Below are positions 49,633-57,485 of a DNA stretch of 64,000 nt, piece after piece. A program made the translations under genes and the position numbers. Within the stretch, counting starts at the first letter, position 1. Every line of letters starts with the position of its first letter. The DNA comes from Streptomyces sp. B1I3 (GTDB taxonomy: Bacteria > Actinomycetota > Actinomycetes > Streptomycetales > Streptomycetaceae): NCBI RefSeq assembly GCF_030816615.1, contig NZ_JAUSYD010000001.1, forward strand, positions 5,106,501 through 5,170,500, in the 5' to 3' direction. Below the pieces are notes generated by a model. That model saw only the letters and a list, made by a program, of their open reading frames with translations, did no database searches and was not told the origin of the DNA.

Positions 49633-52092
49633 ATGCGCTACATGGAGAACACGTGGGACGACCGGGGCGAGTGGGGCGTGACGCCCGGCGCCGGTGCGAG
49701 TACGGGCAGGGGAGAGGAGGAGTGGTCGGATCCCGGGGCGGCTCCGAGGCCGGGGCCGGCCGAGGGGGTGTCGGTGCCCGAGCCGGTGCGGGCGGCCGAG
49801 GGGGTGTTGGTGCCCGAGACGGTGGTGGCGCCGATGCCCGAGCAGGTGCTGGTGGGTACGGGAGTGCTGCCCGTCGGCGAGACGCCCGAGGCCGGGGCGG
49901 ACCCGGGGGCGGGCCGGGAGGCGGTGCCTTCCGCGGGCGCGGGCCTCGAGCTGGGCGCGGGCGACACCGCGGATGAGGGCGCGGCGGCTTTCGCCGTGGC
50001 TCCTGCGGACGTGTACCCCCCGGATCCTGACGCGGGTCCGGACCTGGACGCGGATCCGGCCGTGGACGTGCCGGCCGACCTGGGGCCCGCCCTGGACGCG
50101 GTGGCCGGCGTGGGCCGGTCCGGCAAGGCGGGCGCCGACGTGCCGCCGGACCTGCGGCCGGTCCTGGAGGTGGCCTCCTTGGTGCGGGAGTGGGCGGCTG
50201 CGGAGAGGGCCCCCGTCGTGCGGGAGCGGCCGGTCATGGAGACGGCTCCCGAGGTGCGGGAGCGGCCGGTCATGGAGACGGCTCCTGAGGTGCGGGAGCG
50301 GCCGGTCATGGAGACGGCTCCCGAGGTGCGGGAGCGGGCAACTGCGGAGGCGGCCCCCGCCCCCGCGGTGCGGGAGCGAGCAACTGTGGAGACAGCCCCC
50401 GCGGTGCGGGAGCGGGTGAGGACGGAGGCGAAGGCGGAGACCACCCAGGCGGTGCCGGTGGCCGCGGCCCGGGTTGTGGAGCCGGCTCCGGTTGTGGAGC
50501 CGTTCCAGGAGCCGGCCCCCGTGGCGGAACCGGCCCACGTGGAGCCGACCCCGGTTGTGGAGCCGTTCCAGGAGCCGGCCCCCGTGGCGGAACCGGCCCA
50601 CGTGGATTCGGCCCCGGTCATGGACCCGGCCGAGGAGCCGGCCCCCGTGGTGGAACCGGCCCACGTCGACCCGGCCCCGGTCATGGACCCGGCCCAGGAG
50701 CCGGCCCCCGTCGCGGAACAGGCCCAAGCGGAACCGGCCCACGCTGTGGAACCCGCCCCCGTCGTGGAGCCGGCCCCGGCACGAGCGCAGGCCAGGGACT
50801 CGGTCCCTGCCCAGGCGGGCCAGGGGACCGGTGCGGAGGTGCCTGCCTCTTGGGAGGCGGCGCACGACGGGGAGGTGGTGGGCGGCTTCCCGGGCGGTGC
50901 CGAACGTGCCAGGGTGGCCGCCTCCGTAGGGGCGGGGGACCTGGCCCCGTGGAGGGAGACCGGACGCCGGCACACCACGATCGCCGGCGGGACCACCGCA
51001 CCCGGTCCCGTACACCTCTCCTTCCGCGGCGGGTCCTCCGCCCCCGGCGATGCGGCGGCGCCGGGACCCCGGACCGACGGAGCGGGGCCGCGGCCTCCTG
51101 CCGGAGCCCCGCACCGGCCGGGTGTCCGGCGCCCGCCCATGCCGCGCTCGCCCCTGACGCAGAAGCCCACCCGGCCGGCGCCCACCCCCGATCCCCGGCT
51201 CACCGAGCGGCCCGGACCCGTACTCCCCGGCTGGGCCGCGCTGCTGACCGGGACGGCGGGGACGGTCGCCGGGATCGCCGTGCTGGGATGGCACGGTGCC
51301 CTGCCCACCGCCGTGACGGACCGGCTGGGCATCGGCGTACGCCCGTACGACGGCATCGGCATCGGCGCGTGGGCGCTGCTCGCGCTGCTCGCGACGGTGG
51401 TCATGCTCGCGCTCGGCGGGCTCGGGCGCGGGCTGGTCGGGTACGCGTCGGTGCTGACGCTCTTCGGGGACTACCGGGGCAGCATCCGGCGCACCGGCCT
51501 GATCTGGGCCTCGCCGCTCCTGCTGCGCCGCCGCGTCGACGTGCGGCTGCGGCACTGGCGCAGCGAGCCGCTGCCCGTGGTGGACGCGAGCGGTACGGCC
51601 CTGCGCGTCGTCGTCCTCGTCGTCTGGCGGGTGAGGGACACCGCGCGGGCCACGCTGGGCGTCGCGGACCACGAGCAGTATCTGCGGGACCAGGTGGAGG
51701 CGGTTATGGCCCGGGTGCTCTCGCAGCTCCCGGCCGACGCCTTCGACGGGGAGACCCGCACCCTGCGTGACGCCGAGGCCGTCGGCAACGCGCTGACCCG
51801 GATGCTGAAGGACGACTGCTCGGCCGTGGGCATCGAGGTGTACTCGGCGCAGCCGACCGGGATCGAGTACGCCCCCGAGGTGGCGGCGGCGATGCAGCGC
51901 CGCCGGGTGGCGGCCATCGACGCCAAGCACCGGGACAGTGTGCTGACATCCGTGGTCGACGCGGTGGACGACACCGTCAGCCGGCTGACCTCGCGCGGCA
52001 TCGTCGAGCTCGACGACTACGAACACAAGGCCCTGGTCAGGGATCTGACGGTGGCCTTCTACACCGGGCGTGGCGGCGGCGGGTGCGCCTGA
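49633..52092 (+). CDS. SPFH/band-7-like membrane protein with long Pro/Glu/Val repeats
   Basis: An 819-aa protein. The first 400 residues are low-complexity acidic sequence containing two tandem-repeat blocks, ERPVMETAPEVR (12 aa x3) and PVVEPFQEPAPVAEPAHVEPT-like (21 aa x4). After a proline-rich stretch come two membrane segments (ALLTGTAGTVAGIAVLGW; IGAWALLALLATVVMLALGG). A C-terminal band-7/SPFH-type domain follows (LRVVVLVVWRVRDTARATLGVADHEQYLRDQVEAVMARVLSQLP, LTRMLKDDCSAVGIEVYSAQPTGIEYAPEVAAAMQRRRVAAIDAKHR). I prefer ATG 49633 because GGAGG is 5 bp upstream of it. Confidence 0.85.
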   Translation: MRYMENTWDDRGEWGVTPGAGASTGRGEEEWSDPGAAPRPGPAEGVSVPEPVRAAEGVLVPETVVAPMPEQVLVGTGVLPVGETPEAGADPGAGREAVPSAGAGLELGAGDTADEGAAAFAVAPADVYPPDPDAGPDLDADPAVDVPADLGPALDAVAGVGRSGKAGADVPPDLRPVLEVASLVREWAAAERAPVVRERPVMETAPEVRERPVMETAPEVRERPVMETAPEVRERATAEAAPAPAVRERATVETAPAVRERVRTEAKAETTQAVPVAAARVVEPAPVVEPFQEPAPVAEPAHVEPTPVVEPFQEPAPVAEPAHVDSAPVMDPAEEPAPVVEPAHVDPAPVMDPAQEPAPVAEQAQAEPAHAVEPAPVVEPAPARAQARDSVPAQAGQGTGAEVPASWEAAHDGEVVGGFPGGAERARVAASVGAGDLAPWRETGRRHTTIAGGTTAPGPVHLSFRGGSSAPGDAAAPGPRTDGAGPRPPAGAPHRPGVRRPPMPRSPLTQKPTRPAPTPDPRLTERPGPVLPGWAALLTGTAGTVAGIAVLGWHGALPTAVTDRLGIGVRPYDGIGIGAWALLALLATVVMLALGGLGRGLVGYASVLTLFGDYRGSIRRTGLIWASPLLLRRRVDVRLRHWRSEPLPVVDASGTALRVVVLVVWRVRDTARATLGVADHEQYLRDQVEAVMARVLSQLPADAFDGETRTLRDAEAVGNALTRMLKDDCSAVGIEVYSAQPTGIEYAPEVAAAMQRRRVAAIDAKHRDSVLTSVVDAVDDTVSRLTSRGIVELDDYEHKALVRDLTVAFYTGRGGGGCA
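50218..50325 (+). repeat. 36-bp tandem repeat x3 within the SPFH-like gene
   Basis: Units at 50218-50253, 50254-50289 and 50290-50325 are nearly identical at DNA level and keep frame (12 residues each). Degenerate copies continue to about 50430. Confidence 0.92.
50488..50739 (+). repeat. 63-bp tandem repeat x4 within the SPFH-like gene
   Basis: Unit starts at 50488, 50551, 50614 and 50677; the first two are almost identical and later ones diverge. Each encodes 21 residues rich in Pro, Glu, Val and Ala, with one His in most units. Confidence 0.9.
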
Positions 52093-52134
52093 CCCCGGCC
52101 GGGGCCGTGCGGGCGTGCGCGGAAACGATGGCCA

Positions 52135-52150
52135 CATTGGTCTGGACATG
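52135..52150. promoter_or_regulatory. Degenerate DasR-responsive element
   Basis: CATTGGTCTGGACATG resembles the dre consensus ACTGGTCTAGACCAGT with one arm weak. It is 39 bp upstream of a better copy. Confidence 0.65.
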
Positions 52151-52173
52151 TTCATGCTCCGTCAATAATCTGG

Positions 52174-52189
52174 AGTTGGTCTAGACCGC
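52174..52189. promoter_or_regulatory. DasR-responsive element (dre)
   Basis: AGTTGGTCTAGACCGC contains the GGTCTAGACC core of the DasR operator, which mediates N-acetylglucosamine-responsive control of chitin genes in Streptomyces. It ends 61 bp before the LPMO start. Confidence 0.85.
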
Positions 52190-52250
52190 AAGACGACCTA
52201 TGCGCGCAGCAGTCCCCGGAACATCCCCCACGTTCGAGGAGCGACACAGC

Positions 52251-52841
52251 ATGCGGAAAAGGGCAAGCGCGGCCGTTCTCGGCCTCGCGATAGCGGGCGC
52301 CTCCATGTTCGCGACCGGCAGTGCCAGTAGCCACGGCTACACGGATTCCCCCATCAGCCGGCAGAAGCTCTGCGCCAACGGCACCGTCACCGGCTGCGGC
52401 GCCATCCAGTGGGAACCGCAGAGCGTCGAGGGCCCCAAGGGCTTCCCGGCGGCAGGACCGGCGGACGGGAAGCTCTGCTCCGGCGGCAACAGCACCTTCG
52501 CGGCGCTCGACGACCCGCGCGGAGGCAACTGGCCCGCCACCAACGTCACCAGCGGGCAGGGTTACAGCTTCCGCTGGCAGTTCACGGCGCGCCACGCCAC
52601 CACGGACTTCCGGTACTACATCACCAAGAACGGATGGGACACGACCAAGCCGCTCACCAGGGCCGCACTCGAATCGCAGCCCTTCATGACCGTGCCGTAC
52701 GGGAACCAGCAGCCCCCGGCGACACTGACCCACCAGGGCTCCATGCCGACCCAGAAGACCGGCAAGCACGTCATCCTGGCCGTCTGGAACGTCGCCGACA
52801 CCGGGAACGCGTTCTACGCGTGCTCCGACGTGAAGTTCTGA
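52251..52841 (+). CDS. AA10 lytic polysaccharide monooxygenase (chitin-binding type)
   Basis: A 196-aa secreted copper enzyme. The signal peptide (KRASAAVLGLAIAGASMFATGSASS) is cleaved before His28 (HGYTDSPISRQ), which with His115 (FTARHATTDF) forms the copper-binding histidine brace. Four cysteines fit the AA10 disulfides (LCANG, GCG, LCSGG, YACSD). It ends after the catalytic domain, without a cellulose- or chitin-binding module. The paired dre sites upstream indicate chitin as substrate. ATG 52251; GAGGAGCG lies about 8 bp before it. Monocistronic with a strong terminator. Confidence 0.96.
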   Translation: MRKRASAAVLGLAIAGASMFATGSASSHGYTDSPISRQKLCANGTVTGCGAIQWEPQSVEGPKGFPAAGPADGKLCSGGNSTFAALDDPRGGNWPATNVTSGQGYSFRWQFTARHATTDFRYYITKNGWDTTKPLTRAALESQPFMTVPYGNQQPPATLTHQGSMPTQKTGKHVILAVWNVADTGNAFYACSDVKF

Positions 52842-52859
52842 TCTCAGCGCCGCACGACG

Positions 52860-52899
52860 CACAGTGGGCGGTCTCCTCGGAAGGAGACCGCCCACTGTG
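52860..52899. terminator. 18-bp perfect bidirectional hairpin (LPMO / tRNA-Lys)
   Basis: 52860-52877 pairs exactly with 52882-52899, 4-nt loop. It lies 18 bp past the LPMO stop and 8 bp past the 3' end of the convergent tRNA. Confidence 0.92.
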
Positions 52900-52905
52900 G
52901 TGTCT

Positions 52906-52988
52906 GTGCGCCGTCAGGGACTCGAACCCCGGACCCGCTGATTAAGAGTCAGCTGCTCTAACCAACTGAGCTAACGGCGCCTGCTGAC
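52906..52988. repeat. 83-bp direct repeat, copy 2 (tRNA-Lys)
   Basis: Exact copy of 48069-48151, same orientation. The two copies flank 4.75 kb. Confidence 0.9.
52907..52980 (-). tRNA. tRNA-Lys (anticodon CUU), second copy
   Basis: 74 nt, identical to the gene at 48070-48143 including discriminator A and absence of an encoded CCA. Confidence 0.97.
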
Positions 52989-53063
52989 TCGAAAATAATA
53001 CCTGGTCCCCGGGGGTGCTGGTGACACGTGCCCGCACTCCCGTGCGTGGCCCTCCCCACAGCT

Positions 53064-53090
53064 CTCCCGGCACCTTGACGTGCCCGGGAG
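53064..53090. terminator. Imperfect hairpin downstream of the IclR gene
   Basis: CTCCCGGCAC (53064-53073) pairs with GTGCCCGGGAG (53080-53090) with one bulged base. It lies 132 bp past the iclR-type stop on the minus strand and has no T-tract. Confidence 0.4.
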
Positions 53091-53221
53091 GGGGGTGGCT
53101 CTCCGGTTCGCCATTCCTTCCTCAGCCTCTACCGGTCCGCGCCGGCCACGCGCCGCGCCCGGGCGTGCGGGCAGGAGACAGGGGGGCAGGGCGGAGACGG
53201 CGACCGGGCCCGGGACCGGCC

Positions 53222-53980
53222 TCAGAGCGCCAGCGACAGGAGTACCGGTGCCGCGCGCCGGTTCAGGGTCGCCGCCGCGGCCCGCAGCCGGTGGGCGTCC
53301 TCGATCGGCAGGGACAGGGCCAGGCACCCGGCCGTCGAGCCCGCCGTCAGGGGGACCGCCGCGCACACCGTCCCCACGGCGTACTCCTGCAGGTCGAGCA
53401 CGGGAACCGTCGCCGGCTGGCTGTCCAGCTTGGAGAAGAGCACCTTCTCGCTCGTGATCGTCCGCGAGGTGAGCCGGGCCGTCCGGTGCCGGGAGAGATG
53501 ATCACGCCGCCCGTTCTGGTCGAGCTGCGTCAGCAGGCACTTGCCGATCGCGCTGGCGTGCGCCGCCGAGCGGAAGTCCACCCACTCGTTGACCGCGGGC
53601 GTGAGCGGTCCGTCGGCCACCTGTGTGACGCGGATCTCGCCGTCGACGTACCGGCTGAGGTAGACCGCCGCGCCCACCGAGTCCCGCAGCTGGACGAGCG
53701 ACTGCTGGAGCTTCGCCTCCAGGGCCCGTTTGCGGGCCGTGCCGGATCCGAGCTCCAGGAGCGAGGGACCGATGACGTAGGCACCGTCGGCCACCTGCTC
53801 GACGTATCCCTCGCGGCGCAGGGTCAGCAGCAGAGGCGTGAGATGGCCGATGGGCAGCCCCGTGTCGCGGGAGAGCCGCGCGTCGGTGACGCCGTCGCCG
53901 TGGGTGGACACGGACTCGAGCACGCGCAGGGCGTACTGCACCGAGTGGAACGGCGCCTTCGGCTCGGGCTTCAACGCCAC
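53222..53980 (-). CDS. IclR-family transcriptional regulator
   Basis: A 252-aa regulator. The N-terminal winged helix covers about 12-65 (SVQYALRVLESVSTHGDGVTDARLSRDTGLPIGHLTPLLLTLRREGYVEQ). The IclR effector domain follows (LQQSLVQLRDSVGAAVYLSRYVDGEIRVTQVADG, FRSAAHASAIGKCLL, CLALSLPI). GTG 53980. It is the last gene downstream of ehuBCDA on the same strand, 167 bp away, so it may control ectoine uptake, although reference ehu clusters use other regulator families. Confidence 0.92.
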   Translation of the reverse strand: MALKPEPKAPFHSVQYALRVLESVSTHGDGVTDARLSRDTGLPIGHLTPLLLTLRREGYVEQVADGAYVIGPSLLELGSGTARKRALEAKLQQSLVQLRDSVGAAVYLSRYVDGEIRVTQVADGPLTPAVNEWVDFRSAAHASAIGKCLLTQLDQNGRRDHLSRHRTARLTSRTITSEKVLFSKLDSQPATVPVLDLQEYAVGTVCAAVPLTAGSTAGCLALSLPIEDAHRLRAAAATLNRRAAPVLLSLAL

Positions 53981-54147
53981 GGTTTCCCCCTACCAGGTTG
54001 TGACCGCAAGCTTTCGGCCCACGATAGCCGTCAACGGCGCCGACCGGAGGGAGTGTTGGCGAGGTGGTGGGCGGGCCCCGGCCCCGTCAGCAGGGGCGCA
54101 CCCGTCCGGCATATGCCCGTGTCATGGTCCGAACGCCGGCACCGAGG

Positions 54148-54981
54148 TCACAGCACCGCGTCGAGGAACGCGCGCGTACGTTCGTGTTCGGGAGCGGAGA
54201 AGATCTTCTCCGGCGTACCGGACTCCACCACGCGGCCCGCGTCGAACATCAGGACCTTCTCCGACACGTCCCTGGCGAAGTTCATCTCATGGGTCACGCA
54301 GAGCATCGTGATGTCGGTGTTCCTCGCGATGTCACCGAGGAGTTCCAGCACCCCCGCCACCAGTTCCGGGTCCAGTGCCGAGGTCACCTCGTCGAGCAGC
54401 AGGATCTCCGGCCGCATCGCCAGGGCGCGGGCGATCGCCACCCGTTGCTGCTGACCGCCGGAGAGCTGGGAGGGGTGGGCGTCGACCTTGCCCGAGAGCC
54501 CGACCAGGTCGAGCAGCTCGCGGGCGCGGGACTCCGCCTCCTCGCGCTCCATGCCCAGCACGTTGACCGGTGCCTCGGTGATGTTCTGGAGCACCTTCAT
54601 GTTCGGGAAGAGGTTGAACTGCTGGAAGACCATCCCGATCTTCTTCCGGGACTCCCGCAACTGCTTCTCGCCCGCAGGCTTCAGCGCACCGGACGGCGTC
54701 CGCACGTGCGAGAGCGGCGAACCGTCGACCCAGATCACGCCGTCACTGACCTTCTCCAGCGTCATCAGCAGCCGCAGGATCGTGGTCTTCCCCGAGCCGC
54801 TCGGCCCGATCAGCGTGACGTGCTCACCGCGCCTCACGGTGAAGTCCAGCTCGTCCAGGACCACATGGTCGCCGTAGCGCTTGACGACCTTGTCGAAGCG
54901 GACCAGTGGCTCGACAGCGGTCTCCGCGGCGGTCCGCGCGGCGTCCGCGGGTTCCTTCAGGGGAGCAGAGTCAGTGGCCAA
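54148..54981 (-). CDS. ehuA: Ectoine/hydroxyectoine ABC transporter ATP-binding protein
   Basis: A 277-aa ABC ATPase of the polar-amino-acid type. Walker A is GPSGSGKTT, Q-loop MVFQQFNLFP, signature LSGGQQQRVAIARALA, Walker B ILLLDEVTSALDP, and switch His in CVTHEM. It drives import with EhuC/EhuD. The start is TTG 54981 (GGAG 7 bp upstream), overlapping the ehuD stop by 11 bp. The insert QLRES...KPAGEKQ before the Q-loop is typical of EhuA proteins. Confidence 0.9.
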   Translation of the reverse strand: MATDSAPLKEPADAARTAAETAVEPLVRFDKVVKRYGDHVVLDELDFTVRRGEHVTLIGPSGSGKTTILRLLMTLEKVSDGVIWVDGSPLSHVRTPSGALKPAGEKQLRESRKKIGMVFQQFNLFPNMKVLQNITEAPVNVLGMEREEAESRARELLDLVGLSGKVDAHPSQLSGGQQQRVAIARALAMRPEILLLDEVTSALDPELVAGVLELLGDIARNTDITMLCVTHEMNFARDVSEKVLMFDAGRVVESGTPEKIFSAPEHERTRAFLDAVL

Positions 54982-55615
54982 GGCGCTTCTCCAGCTTTCT
55001 CATCAGCAGGGAGGTGGGGTAGCTCGCGACCAGGAAGACCAGTCCCGCGAGGGTGAACACCTCCGTGTACACGAAGTGGTCGGCCCCGTACTTCCGGGCC
55101 TCGAAGACCATCTCCTGCACCGTGATCACGGCGAGGAAGGGAGTCTCCTTGAACATCGAGATCGCGTAGTTCCCGAGGGCGGGCAGCACGTTGCGCACCG
55201 CCTGCGGCAGGATCACCGCCTGCCAGGTCCGCCGGGGCGACAGGGAGAGCGCGCGGCAGGCCTCCCACTGGCCCTTGGGGACACCGTCGATCCCGGCCCG
55301 GTAGACCTCGGAGGTGTAAGCGGCGTAGTGGATGCCCAGCACCACGATGCCGATGGTCAGCGGCTCCACGGAGCGGAACACGGCGGCGGCGCCGACCAGC
55401 TGGACCAGCAGGGGCGTGGAGCGGACGAACTCGGTCACCACCTTCACCGGCACCGTCACGAACCGCGACGGTGCCCGCCCGGCCACGGCGACGGCCAGCC
55501 CCAGCACGGCGGCGACGAGCGTGCCGAGCGCGGTGGCCAGCAGGGTGACCCGGAACCCTTCGAGCAGCAGGGGGAACGCCTCGCCTGCCGCGTCCCAGTC
55601 GAACGACTGGTTCAC
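54971..55615 (-). CDS. ehuD: Ectoine/hydroxyectoine ABC transporter permease
   Basis: A 214-aa inner-membrane permease of the HisM family. It has five membrane segments and the EAA motif SEVYRAGIDGVPKGQWEACRALSLSPRRTWQAVILPQA. GTG 55615 overlaps the ehuC stop by 4 bp (GTGA), indicating coupled translation. It forms the transport channel with EhuC. Confidence 0.88.
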   Translation of the reverse strand: MNQSFDWDAAGEAFPLLLEGFRVTLLATALGTLVAAVLGLAVAVAGRAPSRFVTVPVKVVTEFVRSTPLLVQLVGAAAVFRSVEPLTIGIVVLGIHYAAYTSEVYRAGIDGVPKGQWEACRALSLSPRRTWQAVILPQAVRNVLPALGNYAISMFKETPFLAVITVQEMVFEARKYGADHFVYTEVFTLAGLVFLVASYPTSLLMRKLEKRLGH

Positions 55616-56346
55616 CGGATACCTCCGGCAGTGCCGGCGGCTTCCGCCGTCCGCGTCCTGAACAGACCGGCGGCTTCCGTGTGGATGCCCAGCCGCCGCT
55701 TCGCGGTGCGCTCCAGCACGTTCATCAGCAGGGTCAGCGCGTAGGCGAGGAGGAAGTAGACGGCGAGCAGCAGCAGATAGGTGGCGAGGGTCTCCCCACT
55801 CCGGCTGCGGACGTGCTCGATCGCGGTCATCAGATCCGCGGCGGAGAGCAGCCACAGCAGGGGCGTGCTCTTCAGCAGCTGGATCAGCAGGTTGGTGAAG
55901 GAGGGGATCATCTGCACCCAGGCCTGGGGCATGATCACCTTTCGCATCCGGTGGAAGGGCGACATGTTCAGTGCCACGGCTGCCTCGTACTGCGCGCGGG
56001 GCACGGAGTTGATCGCGCCGCGGACGACCTCGGAGCCGTAGGCGCCGTAGTTCAGGCCGAAGGCGACGACCCCGCAGAGCAGAGGGGTGAGTTCGTACCC
56101 CGTCAGTGGGGGCATCGCGTAGTAGAGCCAGAACAGCTGGATGTAGAGCGAGGTGCCGCGGAAGAACTCCACCACGGTCCGCGAGACCCCGCGCACCAGG
56201 AGCAGCTTGCTGCCCGCCATCAGGCCGAGCGCGAACGACAGCAGCAGCGCGAGCAGGGAGCCGAGGGCCGTGGCCTCGAGCGTCACCCACAGGCCCGACC
56301 TGATCTGGGGGAACTCTTCGCCGAGCAGGGAGAGGAAGTCACTCAT
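55612..56346 (-). CDS. ehuC: Ectoine/hydroxyectoine ABC transporter permease
   Basis: A 244-aa HisQ/GlnP-type permease with about five membrane segments and the EAA motif SEVVRGAINSVPRAQYEAAVALNMSPFHRMRKVIMPQA. It lies 18 bp downstream of ehuB and overlaps ehuD. The characteristic VEFFRGTSLYIQLFWLYYAMPP segment is shared with other EhuC proteins. Confidence 0.88.
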   Translation of the reverse strand: MSDFLSLLGEEFPQIRSGLWVTLEATALGSLLALLLSFALGLMAGSKLLLVRGVSRTVVEFFRGTSLYIQLFWLYYAMPPLTGYELTPLLCGVVAFGLNYGAYGSEVVRGAINSVPRAQYEAAVALNMSPFHRMRKVIMPQAWVQMIPSFTNLLIQLLKSTPLLWLLSAADLMTAIEHVRSRSGETLATYLLLLAVYFLLAYALTLLMNVLERTAKRRLGIHTEAAGLFRTRTAEAAGTAGGIR

Positions 56347-56364
56347 ACCGTGTGATCCGCCCTG

Positions 56365-57267
56365 TCAGCCCTTGCACAGATCTGCGGTCTTCAAGGTGGC
56401 CGGCGGGACCTCCGTGGCGCCGAAGCCGTACTCCTTCAGCAGTTCCACGTAACGCGACCTGTCGGACACGATCTTCTTGAGTTCGCGGTTGAAGGCGTCC
56501 CGCAGGTCCTCGTTGCCCTGGCGGAACACCGCACCGCCCGGGGAGAACTGCTTCGCACCCTCCAGCTCCGGCACGAAGGCGTCGGTGACCTCGGTCTCCG
56601 GGTTGGTCCTGGCCAGCCAGCGCAGCGAGATGCCGGTGAGCAGGAAGGCGTCGATCCGGCCGCCCTTGACGGCGTCGGCACCGTCCTGCGGCTTCTGCAG
56701 CGTCTTGATCTTCCCCTCGGCGATGCCCGCGCCCTTCGCGTACGAACCCTCGACCGCGCCCGACATCACGCCGACGGTGACTCCGGCGGCCTTCGCCGAC
56801 ACCAGATCGGTGATCTTCTTCGGGTTGCCCTTCTTCACCATCATGGCGGTGGGGGAGATGAACTCCGGCTCGGAGAAGATGGCGTTGGCACACCGCTCCG
56901 GGGTGATGGCCATGCCCGCGCTGACCACGTCGTACTTCCCGGCCTGCAGGCCGGGGATCAGCCCGTCCCACTCCGACAGGGTGGGCTTGAGCTCGTCCAC
57001 GCCGAGGGCCTTGAAGATCTCCCGGTGCAGGGTGGGCGCCTCGCCCTTGAGTTCCTTGCCCTCCATGTAGCCGTACGGGGCCTCGTTGGCGTACGCGACC
57101 CGCACGAAGCCCTGCTTGCGGAGCTTGTCGAGAGCGCCCTCACCGTCCGCCGCACCGGCGTCGGTCTTGCTGCACGCGGCAAGCAGACCGGGGACGACGA
57201 GCAGTCCTCCCACAGCTGCCGAACGATTGAGGAAGCCCCGACGGGACAGGTGAGGGAAGTCGGCCAT
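56365..57267 (-). CDS. ehuB: Ectoine/hydroxyectoine-binding lipoprotein
   Basis: A 300-aa substrate-binding protein. The N-terminus has a twin-arginine (LSRRGFLNR) and a lipobox (VPGLLAACS). The bacterial family-3 fold follows (VRVAYANEAPYGYMEGKELKGEAPTLHREIFKALGV, WDGLIPGLQAGKYDVVSAGMAITPERCANAIFSEP), with the aromatic residues that bind ectoine in EhuB. ATG 57267 is preferred over the near TTG because AGGAG is correctly spaced. First gene of ehuBCDA. Confidence 0.9.
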   Translation of the reverse strand: MADFPHLSRRGFLNRSAAVGGLLVVPGLLAACSKTDAGAADGEGALDKLRKQGFVRVAYANEAPYGYMEGKELKGEAPTLHREIFKALGVDELKPTLSEWDGLIPGLQAGKYDVVSAGMAITPERCANAIFSEPEFISPTAMMVKKGNPKKITDLVSAKAAGVTVGVMSGAVEGSYAKGAGIAEGKIKTLQKPQDGADAVKGGRIDAFLLTGISLRWLARTNPETEVTDAFVPELEGAKQFSPGGAVFRQGNEDLRDAFNRELKKIVSDRSRYVELLKEYGFGATEVPPATLKTADLCKG

Positions 57268-57485
57268 GGTTCGCAATCTCCTGGAGAAATCGGGGAGTCG
57301 GACTGTCCGGACAGGCTGAGTGCCTGCCCGATCCCACGCGTCTATGCAGGCAGGGTCGTCATGTGATCGAACAGTGGCCGGAGGGAGACCTTCCGGTGTC
57401 TCGCCGCGGGCGGAGGGCGACGACAGGGGTGCGGACCGTGTCGCCGTGCCCCACTTGCTTCCTGAGTGACCGTTACGTCCGCGTC

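Noticed and set aside
49384..52155. 923-codon minus-strand open frame opposite the SPFH-like gene
   Set aside because: His/Arg/Gly-rich repeats simply mirror the coding repeats of the plus-strand gene, which has the ribosome site and the SPFH-like domain.
48069..52988. tRNA-flanked segment as an integrative element
   Set aside because: No integrase, excisionase or replication gene lies between the tRNA copies, and gene content is ordinary for Streptomyces.
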